Below are positions 24,701 through 33,500 of a DNA stretch of 64,000 bases, one piece after another. How positions within the stretch are numbered: position 1 is the stretch's first letter; every line of letters starts with the position of its first letter. The stretch lies in the NCBI GenBank assembly GCA_026874595.1, contig CM049310.1, forward strand, positions 4,714,001 to 4,778,000. Direction: 5' to 3'. Position numbers and translations under genes: made by a program. The notes beneath the pieces were generated by a model. The model saw only the letters and a list, made by a program, of their open reading frames with translations, was not told where the DNA came from and searched no databases. The DNA comes from Sipunculus nudus (lineage: Eukaryota; Annelida; Sipuncula; Golfingiida; Sipunculidae).

Positions 24701-26767
24701 GGTGAATGGCCACATAAGGCCAGCAAATTAATGATTCATACTTTGGTTTAACTATAAAAAAAAAAACTAATCAATACTGTTTTCCTAATGGATTTTGTTA
24801 TGAATTATAAAACATATTCATTGATTGACAAGTAATGTTCACGAATAAAAGACCATGTTTATAGCGTATCCCGTGTTTAAAATGCAACCCTGTGACAGTT
24901 TGTCCGGGGAGCACGTGTAGAATTAAAACATCAAACACACATTTAATTAACCATGTAATCAAGGAAGGAAACCCTCTCAGCCAATGGCTTGAGTCATATC
25001 AAAGGGTAATTTGAAGAAAGAGTGTTCAGTGGTCCATGAGGTAACCCTTCAAACCTGTCGGGTGAGTAATATCAAAGGCTAATTAGCGCACCAAACTGTC
25101 AGTAAATATAAACTTTATTTATTTTACCTGGTTATTTTACAACTAGTTATAATAACTAATACAAGGAACTCTCCATGGCTCCGATCTTGGCACTCGGTAG
25201 TCCGTAAGTTTGGAGGAAACTGGAGTACCCGGAGAAAACCACCGACCTTGGACGGGCAACTGCAACCCACTCTCATAGCCACGCCGGGAATCGAACCCGG
25301 GTCGCCAGTGGAGGAGGCCGAGCATTTTACCATTCAGCCATCCAGCTCCCTGAGACCTTTGTCGCACATGAATATCCGGGATTGTCATGCATGATTGACG
25401 GATTTTTCTATACAATTACCCATTATATACATTTATCAGATATTCATATAAATGGAGAATTAAATGAAGAAGACACAGGAAAAGGTTTTGGTTTTCATTA
25501 TTTTATACAATTAAATGGGATATACAATTAAATGATATACAATTAAGCAAGACCGACTGTACTTCCTACTTATGACAGTCAGGTACAGGTACAGCCCACC
25601 AGACAAGTTCTCTGTATTACTGTAAGTATCTGGGTACAGTTACCTGGCCCAAACCCTGATTGGGATTTCCAGTTTGTAATTTTTTTTCAAACTTTGTAGA
25701 ATGACAGGGATATATGTCAGTTTAAAGCACAATTTGACATGTGTCTGTCTCATTTGAGTGTGGCTAAACTGTCAAAACATTTATACATTTATGGATGTCC
25801 AAATCTATTGGTTTTCCATTGTATTTGTTGACTGAAAGTTGATTATTCACATAACTGCTCTGGTGATTATGAAATTATTTTGTGAAGGATAGTGCAGTGA
25901 ATTCAACTTTGATACAAAAATAAATTCTCATACACACAAATAACACTTGAGTATTTTCCTCATTCAAAATAAAATATAAGATTCTAGATATGAATTCAAT
26001 ATTATTACATTTCCTTTACCAATTATGATTTTAATTTAAATATATTTAAAATATCATCTTTAAAAGAAGATGAATTGTCTTCTAAATACCTGAAAATGAT
26101 GATCAAAATAAAAAAAATATTCATGAATGCATTTAGAAAGAATTGTTATATATATTCAAATACTTTCTTTCACCTGTATGAATATTTTTATTCATGGAAT
26201 TATTCAGTATTCATATATGTGAAGTATTTGCCGGATGTCTGGAAAGTAACTTATCAAGTATATCATTCTCCTTTGAAGGAGTGCCCATGACTGTAACATT
26301 TCAAAAGGAAATATGAGCATTCCATGATAAACCACCAAAAACAATGGACACCCCATACTGGAACGAATCGAGTCCCTGTGCAGTACCACAGCCTGCACAG
26401 GGACAGCAGTACTGATTGTACTGATAACTGTGATACCGTGAAACCAGAACTTCAAAGTGCCCCGCCCATCTTTAAGCCTCACGTTAGCATGTTATAACGT
26501 GATCGTATATGTCCAAAGATAAAGGAAATAGAGCATCCGGGATTATCTTTGATCTGGTTATCACTATCTTCATCTACCACTAGCCTGGGATGTATGTCAA
26601 ATGTCATGTTTACCAACTCTGTTTTGGCTGCTGTTGTTACACTAACTGTAACACTAACACTAACAGTAACAGACCTAGTTTAACTGCAAGCAAAATATTC
26701 ATCCATAATCACCCGGTTTGTTCTTATCCACGTGACCGTTCGTCTGCTTCCTCTTTCTGGGAGCCAT
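3584..26767 (-). CDS. ASPH: Aspartyl/asparaginyl beta-hydroxylase gene, 10 of about 11 coding exons, 3' end outside window
   Basis: Gene-level entry; exons are listed separately. Known family role: a type II ER membrane protein whose lumenal 2-oxoglutarate/Fe(II) dioxygenase domain hydroxylates Asp/Asn in EGF-like domains. The ten exons join in frame into 688 codons plus 2 nt (2066 nt). Order: basic cytosolic start (1-42), one membrane span (about 43-64), octapeptide-rich lumenal stalk, TPR-like helices (about 320-570), a linker, and the start of the catalytic domain (646 on). Seen directly: WPHCGPTNCR with H660 as the first iron ligand (human H679), S649, R669 and H671 matching human S668, R688 and H690. 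The final exon (second iron histidine in FDDSFEHEVW and the C-terminus in human) is absent and presumed left of base 1. No EF-hand or acidic calcium-binding region was recognised; the stalk is repetitive instead. All junctions use GT-AG. Confidence 0.95.
4570..6281 (+). mobile_element. Helentron-like non-autonomous element, copy 2 (about 1.7 kb)
   Basis: The left end is AATTGTATCCGCCAAAACAG, folding with the following GTTTTGCGGATAC into a 5' hairpin. The right end is CGACTACCCGTATTCTAGT. The core is alternating half-units of about 130 and 150 bp (full period about 280 bp), each centred on a GGTGGCGCCACC palindrome. No transposase or helicase frame. This copy has lost the GGCGGATACAA sub-terminal repeat near its right end that copy 4 retains. 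Confidence 0.88.
6715..6890. repeat. Duplicated G-rich segment
   Basis: Two related segments, each containing ctgtcatgcataa-like sequence, aaggt-gttggt and a long G run (about 6790-6802 and 6867-6885). The second run is about 19 uninterrupted G. Lies in an ASPH intron. Confidence 0.6.
7810..7901 (-). CDS. ASPH: ASPH coding exon 9 (cysteine-containing segment)
   Basis: 92 bp, completing residues 615-645. GRKVDANCRKAPKTCSLID and the ending KTCSRGQ match human GRRNENACKGAPKTCTLLE and CRRGQ, with the conserved cysteines kept. The acceptor is tgttttag/GAAGAA and the donor GTCAG/gtgagt. It splits one glycine codon with exon 8 and ends in phase 0. Confidence 0.95.
7902..9091 (-). other. ASPH intron 8, no further feature recognised
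   Basis: About 1.2 kb of AT-rich sequence. A 140-residue open frame at 8044-8466 on the plus strand shows no family signature, is antisense to the gene and is judged chance. Confidence 0.65.
9092..9227 (-). CDS. ASPH: ASPH coding exon 8 (linker to oxygenase domain)
   Basis: 136 bp, residues 570-614 plus one base. LLEDNWEAIRDEGLAQLD, then EEENLRETGDWRQFTLYQQ, matching human LERNWKLIRDEGLAVMD and EDENLREKGDWSQFTLWQQ. The acceptor is cataag/CTTTTA and the donor CAAG/gtaagc. A long pyrimidine tract upstream is not obvious, but no better acceptor keeps the frame. Confidence 0.95.
9228..9974 (-). other. ASPH intron 7, no further feature recognised
   Basis: About 750 bp, AT-rich, with a 12-13 base G run near 9641 and an A/T run near 9781. 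No exon or mobile element recognised. Confidence 0.65.
9975..10112 (-). CDS. ASPH: ASPH coding exon 7 (WQRSLYNV and PWWT motifs)
   Basis: 138 bp, 46 codons (524-569), phase 0 at both ends. AYEVYKKGADKGLF is followed by SYWQRSLYNVDTLTGRPWWT, matching human SVWQRSLYNVNGLKAQPWWT. The donor is ATCAAG/gtaaca. The acceptor gtatttaag/GCATAT is unusual: it is AAG rather than CAG and is directly preceded by the 61-bp tandem array whose units carry a similar, stronger-looking acceptor. Confidence 0.97.
10113..11476. repeat. 61-bp tandem array abutting the ASPH exon 7 acceptor
   Basis: About 22 units of 61 bp, interrupted by a short unique insert near 11190-11285. The unit includes gaaatacagaaccaaccaaa then acatgataaaaggcctgtat. 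On the minus strand each unit reads TGGTTGGTTCTGTATTTCAG, which resembles the real acceptor TGGTTGCTTCTGTATTTAAG directly before exon 7. The copies end in CAG, the real site in AAG. Units differ by a few substitutions (GGCCTGTAT versus GGACCATAT), arranged without simple order. Confidence 0.93.
11477..12393 (-). other. Rest of ASPH intron 6
   Basis: Unique AT-rich sequence with one local duplication: bases 12073-12125 and 12129-12180 are near-identical copies beginning gattcaactagagt. No exon recognised. Confidence 0.65.
12394..12588 (-). CDS. ASPH: ASPH coding exon 6 (TPR-like helices, GRFYFHLGDA motif)
   Basis: 195 bp, exactly 65 codons (459-523). It carries VLKRDSNNGFGKAHLGFIKK and the near-invariant family string DGRFYFHLGDA, shared with human. 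The acceptor is atttcag/GTATTG and the donor GATGAG/gtaaaa. The phase is 0 at both ends, so skipping it would preserve the frame. Confidence 0.97.
12589..14011 (-). other. ASPH intron 5, no further feature recognised
   Basis: About 1.4 kb of AT-rich unique sequence without repeats or recognisable exons on either strand. Confidence 0.65.
14012..14148 (-). CDS. ASPH: ASPH coding exon 5 (TPR-like helices)
   Basis: 137 bp completing residues 413-458. It reads GWGFKAARTTMRLIDLFPEQ then IHLWNELGVQYLMVGRIEDA. The human counterpart has LQRLVQLFPND and LKNDLGVGYLLIGDNDNA. The acceptor is gtctcag/GATGGG and the donor GAGAG/gtttgt, a weaker donor than the others but in the right phase. Confidence 0.95.
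14149..15147 (-). other. ASPH intron 4, no further feature recognised
   Basis: About 1 kb, AT-rich. The 81-residue plus-strand frame at 14777 has no family signature. Confidence 0.65.
15148..15385 (-). CDS. ASPH: ASPH coding exon 4 (start of TPR-like region)
   Basis: 238 bp, residues 334-412 plus one base. It reads GKAQKALDQYEKLLKKYP then SPRASLGKAQALDKMSEQQR, closely matching human GKIEEAVNAFKELVRKYP and SPRARYGKAQCEDDLAEKRR. The RSNPLLERSI and RRAADRQTF segments also match human RSNEVLRGAI and RRSDRQQF. The acceptor is ttcttag/GGTAAA and the donor TTCAGAG/gtaagg. Confidence 0.96.
15386..18938 (-). other. ASPH intron 3, mostly a long tandem array
   Basis: The first 700 bp (plus-strand left end) are unique AT-rich sequence; the rest is the 143-bp-period array and about 140 bp of unique sequence before exon 3. 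Confidence 0.75.
16085..18805. repeat. AT-rich tandem array, 143-bp higher-order period built from about 71-bp subunits
   Basis: About 2.7 kb. Subunits contain cgctgtatattacccatgtg and tacagtatcatgtattgtat. Two subunit types alternate: one with taatatgatatgtaaagtat and ctgttactgtatcatgagtg, one with tcataagggatgtatcgctg. A run of identical 143-bp steps is visible between about 17.63 and 18.59 kb. Units are dense in short palindromes (TGTACA, ATCATGAT). Minus-strand open frames of up to 130 residues are a by-product of the repeat. Confidence 0.92.
18939..19711 (-). CDS. ASPH: ASPH coding exon 3 (lumenal stalk with Pro/Thr/Glu/Lys octapeptide repeats)
   Basis: This 773-bp exon codes for residues 76-333. 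After a polar lead (GSPDQPNQQAETNAK) there are eighteen 24-bp units with the approximate pattern xKPTEPxQ at 19185-19616, then a Lys/Glu-rich stretch, then NKIRKELDAADKLLEQ. That last segment aligns with the human KTIKAELDAAEKLRKRG that precedes the TPR region, which fixes the exon to ASPH. The acceptor is caaccactag/GTGG and the donor GAACAG/gtaaca. The vertebrate acidic calcium-binding stalk is spread over many exons; here one large repetitive exon takes its place. Long open frames on the plus strand here are mirror images of the repeat. Confidence 0.93.
19185..19616 (-). repeat. Eighteen in-frame 24-bp repeats encoding xKPTEPxQ octapeptides
   Basis: Counted from translation: eighteen consecutive octapeptides such as AKPTEPKQ, PKPTEPEQ, VKPTELEQ and ARPTEPKQ, with no frame break. 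All units keep the 8-residue spacing while differing at variable positions, so the tract is old enough to have diverged but is held in frame. The tract is mixed charge (Lys and Glu), rich in Pro and Thr, and likely disordered and extended. Possible roles are a stalk, a calcium- or cation-binding low-affinity region or an O-glycosylated spacer; none is shown by sequence. Confidence 0.9.
19712..20884 (-). other. ASPH intron 2
   Basis: About 1.2 kb of AT-rich sequence. The only recognised item is a 60-bp terminal fragment of the Helentron-like family. Confidence 0.65.
19981..20040 (-). mobile_element. Solo terminal fragment of the Helentron-like family
   Basis: AACTAGAATACAGGTAGTTG, then ACAAGCGACTGAGGCATGG, equals the reverse complement of the 3' end of the full elements, including part of the end hairpin. 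The rest of the element is missing. Confidence 0.75.
20885..21055 (-). CDS. ASPH: ASPH coding exon 2 (transmembrane segment)
   Basis: The exon of 171 bp spans residues 19-75. A basic stretch (KTAQKKAKAGQSQRSGR) precedes a hydrophobic run of about 22 residues, TITAFMLLAMVLLSAGIYMY and beyond, the single signal-anchor helix. This matches the layout of ASPH, junctin and junctate, which share a membrane exon in vertebrates. The acceptor is ttcag/ATGG and the donor AAAG/gtaatg. The position-specific sequence is not close to human, so the assignment rests on hydrophobicity, phase and gene order. Confidence 0.87.
22411..22461 (+). repeat. Clustered poly-G runs
   Basis: Three long G runs separated by gaaggct and aaa, on the plus strand, which is the template strand for ASPH. 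Such a cluster can form G-quadruplexes. It is also a likely place for sequencing or assembly length errors. Confidence 0.8.
24180..24740. repeat. Degenerate tandem repeat of about 180-230 bp inside the hAT-like element
   Basis: Three related segments share atggctgacagctta, gatcacgtgaat, tcaaaggt and gattttgattta-type words (starts near 24230, 24410 and 24650). Strong divergence, so old. No coding potential. Confidence 0.55.
25110..25350 (-). mobile_element. tRNA-derived SINE nested in the hAT-like element
   Basis: The head starts GGGAGCTGGATGGCTGAATG. RNA polymerase III box A is TGGCTGAATGG (25330-25340) and box B is GGTTCGATTCC (25287-25297), an exact match to the tRNA consensus. The body contains GGTGGTTTTCTCCGGGTACT and CCAGTTTCCTCC, and the tail is A-rich with AAATAAATAAAG. 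The box spacing and long non-tRNA body rule out a functional tRNA gene. Confidence 0.85.
26713..26767 (-). CDS. ASPH: ASPH coding exon 1 (start codon, cytosolic N-terminus)
   Basis: It encodes 18 codons plus one base: MAPRKRKQTNGHVDKNKP and the first base of an Asp codon. It is strongly basic, as expected for the cytosolic tail of a type II membrane protein. The donor reads CCGG/gtgatt. The split codon joins to the AT of exon 2 to give D19. The ATG at 26767 was chosen because it is the first in frame and the reading joins cleanly to the membrane exon. A 5' UTR must lie in 26768 onward but its limit is not visible. Confidence 0.85.
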
Positions 26768-27446
26768 GACAATGCTGCTTCAAGCTGACGTGGACTGGCG
26801 GAGGGTGGGGTATATTACATCTCCGGACTGAACCGCGTCCCCTTCTCTCCACCGCAACACATGCACGTACGCTTGAGGAGAATCTGGGTCACATCGACCT
26901 TCACCTTGTTATGCTCGCAAAATGATGTCAACTATTTGTAACGTGCATAATTTGACATCATAGTGACATCATACAATTTATACGGTAAAAACAGTTAACC
27001 AACGTCACATATTGATAATTCTGTGATTTTTAACCTCAAAAGTGGATTTTATTTTGAAAGGACATTTAAAAGACACAGGTACTTCCGTTGGACTTTAGTA
27101 AAGATGACCTCTGTCTGAAATATATTACAACGCATACAAGGAATTCGGCATAATATTCAAATAATTTTGAAGCCTACTATATTTTGGTATGAAGATTCAT
27201 TTGAAAGATTAGGCATATGCTACTTTATACAATTAAATATATGGATAACAGAGCTCGAGTAAAGATGTAAGATATATATCAACGATCTATATTGTTGGCG
27301 GAGCACCGTGGGTGTTGTGGTATCCGGATTGGCCGATGAGTCGGTTTCGTTGGCTGCTGAACTGAGGGTTGAAGAGATATTCCAGGATAGAATTTCGCAT
27401 CTTTTTCATTGATGGCCTAGATACTGGATATGCTGCAGGAGTCACC
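26768..27446. promoter_or_regulatory. Bidirectional intergenic region between ASPH and NKAIN start codons
   Basis: 679 bp separate the two ATGs, so both 5' UTRs and core promoters should be here unless an untranslated first exon exists elsewhere. Visible candidates only: ATATATA at 27272-27278 and an inverted CCAAT (ATTGG) at 27328-27332, both upstream of NKAIN. Sequence near both ends is richer in CpG than the AT-rich middle. Start sites cannot be fixed by eye. Confidence 0.6.
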
Positions 27447-27500
27447 ATGGCCTGCTGTACAACTAGACAAGTTTTAATAGCAGTTCTTGTTCTTCAGCTG
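27447..27500 (+). CDS. NKAIN: NKAIN coding exon 1
   Basis: 18 codons: MACCTTRQVLIAVLVLQL. The context GTCACCATGG is a strong initiation site. The donor is CTG/gtaagt. The frame stays open upstream of the ATG as far as 27369, but only with non-ATG codons, and the human length supports 27447. The human counterpart has cysteines after the start Met and LQL at the end, as here. Confidence 0.9.
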
Positions 27501-30500
27501 GTAAGTAACGACATAAACACAAACTATCCTCTCAGCAAATTGTGGCACGGTCTGAACAGAGCCCCGATTCGTCAGTGCAAAACACGGCCCGAACAATGCG
27601 CTGAGCTCTGTGTCGTTTCTTTTGTGTACAGTTTCCACGATGGGATAAATTGAATAGATGTATTTGAAATTATGGTATTTCTGCCAAAATATTTAAGTAT
27701 ATGATATGAACTATTAAGGTTTTTGTTGACAAAATGTCAAATTGAGTGGGACTCAATAATTAATGGCCTGTCACCTTGGTTAAATGGGTATTGTATCACT
27801 GATAGTGATAACATGGACCGTTACATACATGTGGGCACTCGTAAGTAAAGCTTGGCTCTACACATACAATCACTGTTTGACTTGACATTTGTGCCCCTTA
27901 GCTTAGGGTACTTCTTAGACTTTTGATTTTTGAAACGCAGGAAAATAGATCATCTTTCATGTATAATGTACCTTCAAATATTATTGATGTGACAGAGGCA
28001 GTTGTACACAATATCTGTTTTAGTGTGTATTATCACTAAATCCCTGCACTGTAAATTTTAGACCGTAAATGTGTCATGTCATTTGGCATCACCTGCCCTG
28101 TGTCAGTTCTTGTTTTTCATGTAACGTAAAACAACTTCTTTCTTGCTACATCATAAACTGTTCAGAACATCTCATGAAAGTGATAATCCAGTTTCCCCTG
28201 CTGCATTTCTCAAAACACTAAAGTTTAAATTTTAAAATGCAATAATCAGAATTTCCATTTTGAAATGGACTGGTTAAAATCACAATGGTTGTATTATTTT
28301 GTGTACCCCTGGTTTTTGTGTGGGAGGAAGTCCTTCAGGGGGAGGGGGGAAGAAATCCTCCACAAGGTTATTCACAGTATATGCATTTTACAAAATATAT
28401 TGCTTCATTACATCACAGGTGCCTGAATTGCTATTAGTGTAGATTTTGGTTAAATTTGTTACTTTTCTAGGTCATTTCCTTATAACTATTACTTATCTGA
28501 CATTTTCCTTTCCATTTTCACATTATATGGTCCATCTCTTTATTATTTACTTAATATTTGAGATAGGCTGGCAAGAAGCCCCAGTTGTCAGACCCCACAG
28601 CCATGGCACATTGGTTTCAGGCTACATTTAGAGTACATGCGTGATTGGCTGAACCATTGTTATGTCAGGGTCACCATCTGAAGACTCCAGTAGTAGACAT
28701 ATCAACCAATCAGAAAGTGTGTCCTCGGTTGTTATGCCATGGCTGTTTGTTGATCTGATTATAAAAAGGGGTTCCTTCAGTATAAAATGTAAAAAAATTA
28801 CAGCTGGGAAGATAGTGCACCTTTTCACATGGAGTTAAATCATTAGGCTGAGATCATCACATGTTACATTAAAAAAGTGTGTCATATGACTTTATGTACA
28901 CAATATTAAGCACCTACAGTCATGCTGTATGTTGACTTTTACCAAGCAGCACATGATGTGTGATGCCATGTCACAAATTGCACTTCATAAATGACTGTAT
29001 GGTCAGATCTTATATCCCTCTACAAGTAAAAAGTGTTGAAGCTGCCCAACCCATAAAGCATACATATGCATATATTTGTGATTATTTGAATTAACACCAT
29101 CATTGTTGCCTTATACACCACATTCCCTTCAGTTGTGGGAACCTATTTTGCCGATGTCTATAAATGCACACAGAGGATCAGCCAAAGCAGTAGCCCTGCT
29201 TTCACTATGTGTATAATAACTGCATTTATTAGATAGTGCTTTTGAAATTTGTTATTTAAGATCCCCAGTCAGGGAAGGTTTGATATGCTTGCTACAAGAG
29301 AAGTGGGATCTCTAGCATCATATCAGGTCAAGTCATATAACCAATTAACCATTATATTTCATTGGATAGCTTCCAAAGCGTGTGCTTGTAGTATGGGAAC
29401 CAGTTTATTTTCTGATTGTTTGTGGTACTTTTTTTCGGTAACTGCCTCCTTACATTGTTGTTTCTATTTTAAAGGGACATAATCAGGAGCAATGTTATGC
29501 CTATACTTCCACACTAGCCATTCAGTTTTGCTGTATTCAAAAGTGTCCCAGCAAAATCATCCCAGCGAACAGTCTCAGTACTTCGCATACAGCTGTTTAA
29601 CACCTTGTTTGGCTCTGCGTCTTGGTAAACACAGTCCACATGTGTCTGTTTACCATAACAAGGTGGCATAACCAAGGTCCAATTGTGAGCTGCAACACAC
29701 CATGTTTCAGCCAGCGGGAACATGTATTACATATTTTGTGCCACATCAGTCAGGGCTGCTCCTGACTGACACAAGTTGTGGCCCAGGTGATGCACACATT
29801 GTGTTCATGTTGACACCTGTGATCCCACCTGTGATCGCACCTGATCCACTGTTTTTAACACTCATTTACAGGAGTCAGCAAACCATTCCAGGGCGGGTAC
29901 AAATTTATTTTAAAGGGAACAAGCTATTTTTTGTGTTAATTCAACAAGCTTTATAGGTGATAAGACCCCTTTTAAAAGCACATTGATTACATATGGAGAT
30001 GCAGATAGATTTTAATTTTGTATTAAAATATGTATGTACACATCTAGGGTCCATATGTTGTCATTTATTCACGTACATGTTAAGTCCTGTTCACACAGTG
30101 CCGGTGTTAAACAGATGTGTCCCAATGTCATCACCAGTTGTTGTCCCAATGTTGTCACATTATCTCCCTGATCTCACCCTGGTTTTACCCCAATCATGTA
30201 AACATGAAGAACCGGAAGCAGTCACCCCTTTATCAGGGACACACAGGGGACATCGGGATAAATGGGACCATAATCAGGAAATATCTCGAAACATCAACGT
30301 AACATCCGGAGGGATCAATAAACATCGGGGTAACATTGTGAAAACCTTGGGGTAACATCTTGAACGCTTTGCGCCCCAATTTCCTCAAGATGACTCCTGA
30401 TTTTTCTACATATGTACAGATTTTTACCGATGTTAGCCCAATCTTAAAAAATGGAAAAAAAATTTTGAACATGTTAAAAAATCTCCTGATGTCACCCTGA

Positions 30501-33500
30501 TTTTTTCACACTTCATGAAGTCGTCACAATATTTCCAGATGTTTCCCTATCTTCCCCCGATGTGGTTTCCGATGTTACACTGATGTCACAGAGGGGACAA
30601 TATTAGTGACGTTTGAGCCCTACTTTACATTCACATCTTGTACCAAATGTAAGAAGATGGTCTATCTCAAAGTTGCTGGCACAATAATCACCCCCATCAC
30701 TGAATCCAAAAATGACTTGACTGAGCAATCATTGTGTTACAGGTGAAAATAGAAATAAGACTGAATGTTGATTGGAACCCATAACCTGTAACACACAAGT
30801 CCAACATTCTAATGGCCTATCCAATAAAGCAAGTTTCACTGGCAAGGCTAGTAGGAATGTTTTTGTGTACATGGTTACAATTATTTTGTTTAATACTGGA
30901 ATACACCCTGCTACTAGTGATTGGCTAGTAGCACATGATGGTTTTTGTTTTGCTTTTATTTTAGAATTTAAATTTAGCAAAAGATTCTTTTTTTTTCTGT
31001 GAGTTGTAAGTCCACATGTCTTCTTTGCTCTTTTTGTCAATATTTTTGGGAGTATGTGTGTTTACAATAGATGCCTTGCCCAACCATAGGCATTGACCTT
31101 TGTTAAAATGTTTGGTAATGTTGCACTCACCCACAGGGTCTGTTGCAGTATCATAAAGCAAAGTACAAAATGGGATTATGATCATTCATTGGTCAATATT
31201 TTGATTTGCAAAATTTCTTTTAGATTGCTGTTAAATCACATTTCTAATCATTATTCATTTGAATCTTAAGTGCCATATAAATAAGTGACTTGCATGCACC
31301 TATATCTTATCGTAAAGTTACATAGGGTCATGATCATACATTGGCCAATGTTTTTTTTTGCTTTAGATTACAGTTAAATCACATTTCTAATCAGTATTCA
31401 TTTTAATCAAGCAAATAGCAGACATTATAATATCATGTCCTAACATTTATATGCTTTGGTTGTCTCCACATAAATCGCAAACTGTTTTATTGTGAAGCTT
31501 GTTATGGCACCTTCAGTAGTTTGAACACTTCAGGGAGGGGAGGGGGCATGCTTTAAAATGGTTTCAAGACATGAATCACAGCTATGCTGTAGCAGGCTGT
31601 ATGAAAAGAATTGGACACTGGGCCCAAGTCTCAGCATATTTGGTTTCAGTTTTGTGGACCAGTCAGGACTGGTCCCCCGCAGGCTAGTGGATGTAGAATC
31701 TTTTACTTGCATACAGGTTCCTCGGGGGAAATCAAGGTAAGCTCCTAGCTGCTCCATTGTGGGGGAATCTTGTCAGTAAGAATTCCCCAGAGAACAATTC
31801 ATGACTCCATACCTCAGTATTGTTTTCCATTTCACTGCTGGACTTACATGCCCCTTTTTGTAGGACTTAGCCATTTTATGTCCCAATTTAGTTGTTTTTA
31901 TGACAAGGCAGTTCAGCAGTGGATATTGTAACAATATGTGAGTAAAGAAACTTTCTGTGAAACCTTTTGTTGATGTGAATTTAGCTTGTATTACAACTTA
32001 TTACAATTTATGTTTTGGCTGAAATTAAGACTAGATGTTAATTGATTTAAAATTGAACACTCCCAAGTCTAAGATCCAGGCCAAGGTCAGTTAATAAGCT
32101 CTTAGGTGTGGGGGGTCACTGGTTATGAGAGCTGAAGTAATTGTTACAAGAAGACAACATTATTAACCCTTGATGGCTAGATGTTATATATGCATTGAAT
32201 ACCTTGCTAATTGGTTTACCTTGTAGTGGTTGATTTAACTATTTTGAGCCTCTTTTTGTGATCAAGTTTGTTTTGCAGTGAACAGTTTTTGCATTTTCTG
32301 TGGACAACCAACTAAACATTTTCAAATATATTCATTAACATAGATTTTAATTAACTGACAGCTCTTTGTTTTATGCTGTTTTCCTAATAAAGGCAAGATT
32401 TTCTCAGATATTCTAATTCTGTTTTATAATTTATTATTCAGGCGGAAGAATAAATTTTAATTAATAAGAGTATTCATTCTTTTGGTGTCACGCTGTTGAA
32501 ATGTGGGGTATAAAAGAGAGGAGGAACATGTTCTCTAGACACACATGCACACACATGTAAGTTTAAATTGTATTTAACATACTGTTATTTCTTTTTCTCC
32601 TTTATTCACTGCTCAGTAAGCTAGAATACCTGTGCAGTTCTAATGGATGGAACACTGCATAAAGAAGTTTAGCTTTGGTGCAGTTTTATTTAGTGTTTTT
32701 GTTTTTGGAGGGAAGGACTTTCAGATTTCTTTCATAGTGACAGAGAGTGGATGTTAGATAAAGTCACACAAGCCATTCAGATACATGGATCTGTTACTTT
32801 ACACAAACCATGTATTGTAATATTTCCTCATGCAGCTTATCTGCAGAGGATAAATTTTCATTGTACTTGTCACAGTATACATAAGGTTATTGGCACACTG
32901 CCTGCACTCATGAGTGAACCTACCTTGGTTCATTGCACACCCAGTCCACACAGTGCGTCACTGTGGTCAGCGTTGATACTTCCAGGTAAATAAACCACTC
33001 CTGAGTGTATTTGCATCTTGATTTCCTGTTAAGACAACACCAGAAGTCATGTCTCACATTTTTCAAGATATTTGATATATCATGATTATTATCAATTAAA
33101 TTCGTGACACTTTATGTATAAACACTCATTGAAGTATATCAGTCCTGTTTATTTTGTTTTTTTTAAACCAGGATGCATGATGATGTGGGAAGGGTTATCA
33201 ATCTTTCATATGAATAGCATGATTAAGCCAATATAAGATAAAGTAATATACCGGTACATGGCATCTGTTGTGGAATTAATAACTTTGTCATGACAAAGGC
33301 TGACACTTGTTATCCTCCGGAAAAAGCAGCAGGGTCATGGTTCATGTGGTTGAGCTTCGATTGTGGCTTTATATTAAAAGCTGGTGAGTAAAGTCTGAAA
33401 GTTGATTAATGTCCAGGTAAGAGATATGCTGGGGAAAAAGTGTAGGAAAGGTATTGTTGCTTGCTAGGGATTCTTGTCTTTTTGCCACTTTGATCACTTT

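Larger units (their letters stand above)
23183..25658. mobile_element. Non-autonomous hAT-like DNA transposon, about 2.5 kb
   Basis: The left end CAGGATTGTGGCCAGGTACA and the reverse complement of the right end, CAGGGTTTGGGCCAGGTAAC, match at 17 of the first 22 positions and start with CAGG, typical of hAT termini. The flanking octamers are AATGGGAT (23175-23182) and ATTGGGAT (25659-25666), one mismatch apart, matching the 8-bp hAT target duplication. Sub-terminal zones are rich in CAGGTACAGGTAC at both sides (about 23195-23315, 23840-23935 and 25578-25640), as expected for transposase-binding arrays. No transposase frame is present. Confidence 0.78.
21056..26712 (-). other. ASPH intron 1
   Basis: About 5.7 kb. 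It holds G-rich runs at 22411-22460, a hAT-like element with a nested SINE, and AT-rich unique sequence on both sides. No further exon recognised. Confidence 0.7.

Noticed and set aside
25287-25350. A tRNA gene on the minus strand
   Set aside because: Box A and box B are present, but the body lacks a complete cloverleaf and continues into a long non-tRNA part with an A-rich tail, as in a SINE.
25124-25415. Minus-strand frames of 69 and 90 codons
   Set aside because: They are translations of the SINE body, a common false gene call.
27369-27446. N-terminal extension of NKAIN upstream of 27447
   Set aside because: The upstream frame is open but has no ATG, and the 18-codon exon from 27447 equals the human exon length with a good initiation context.
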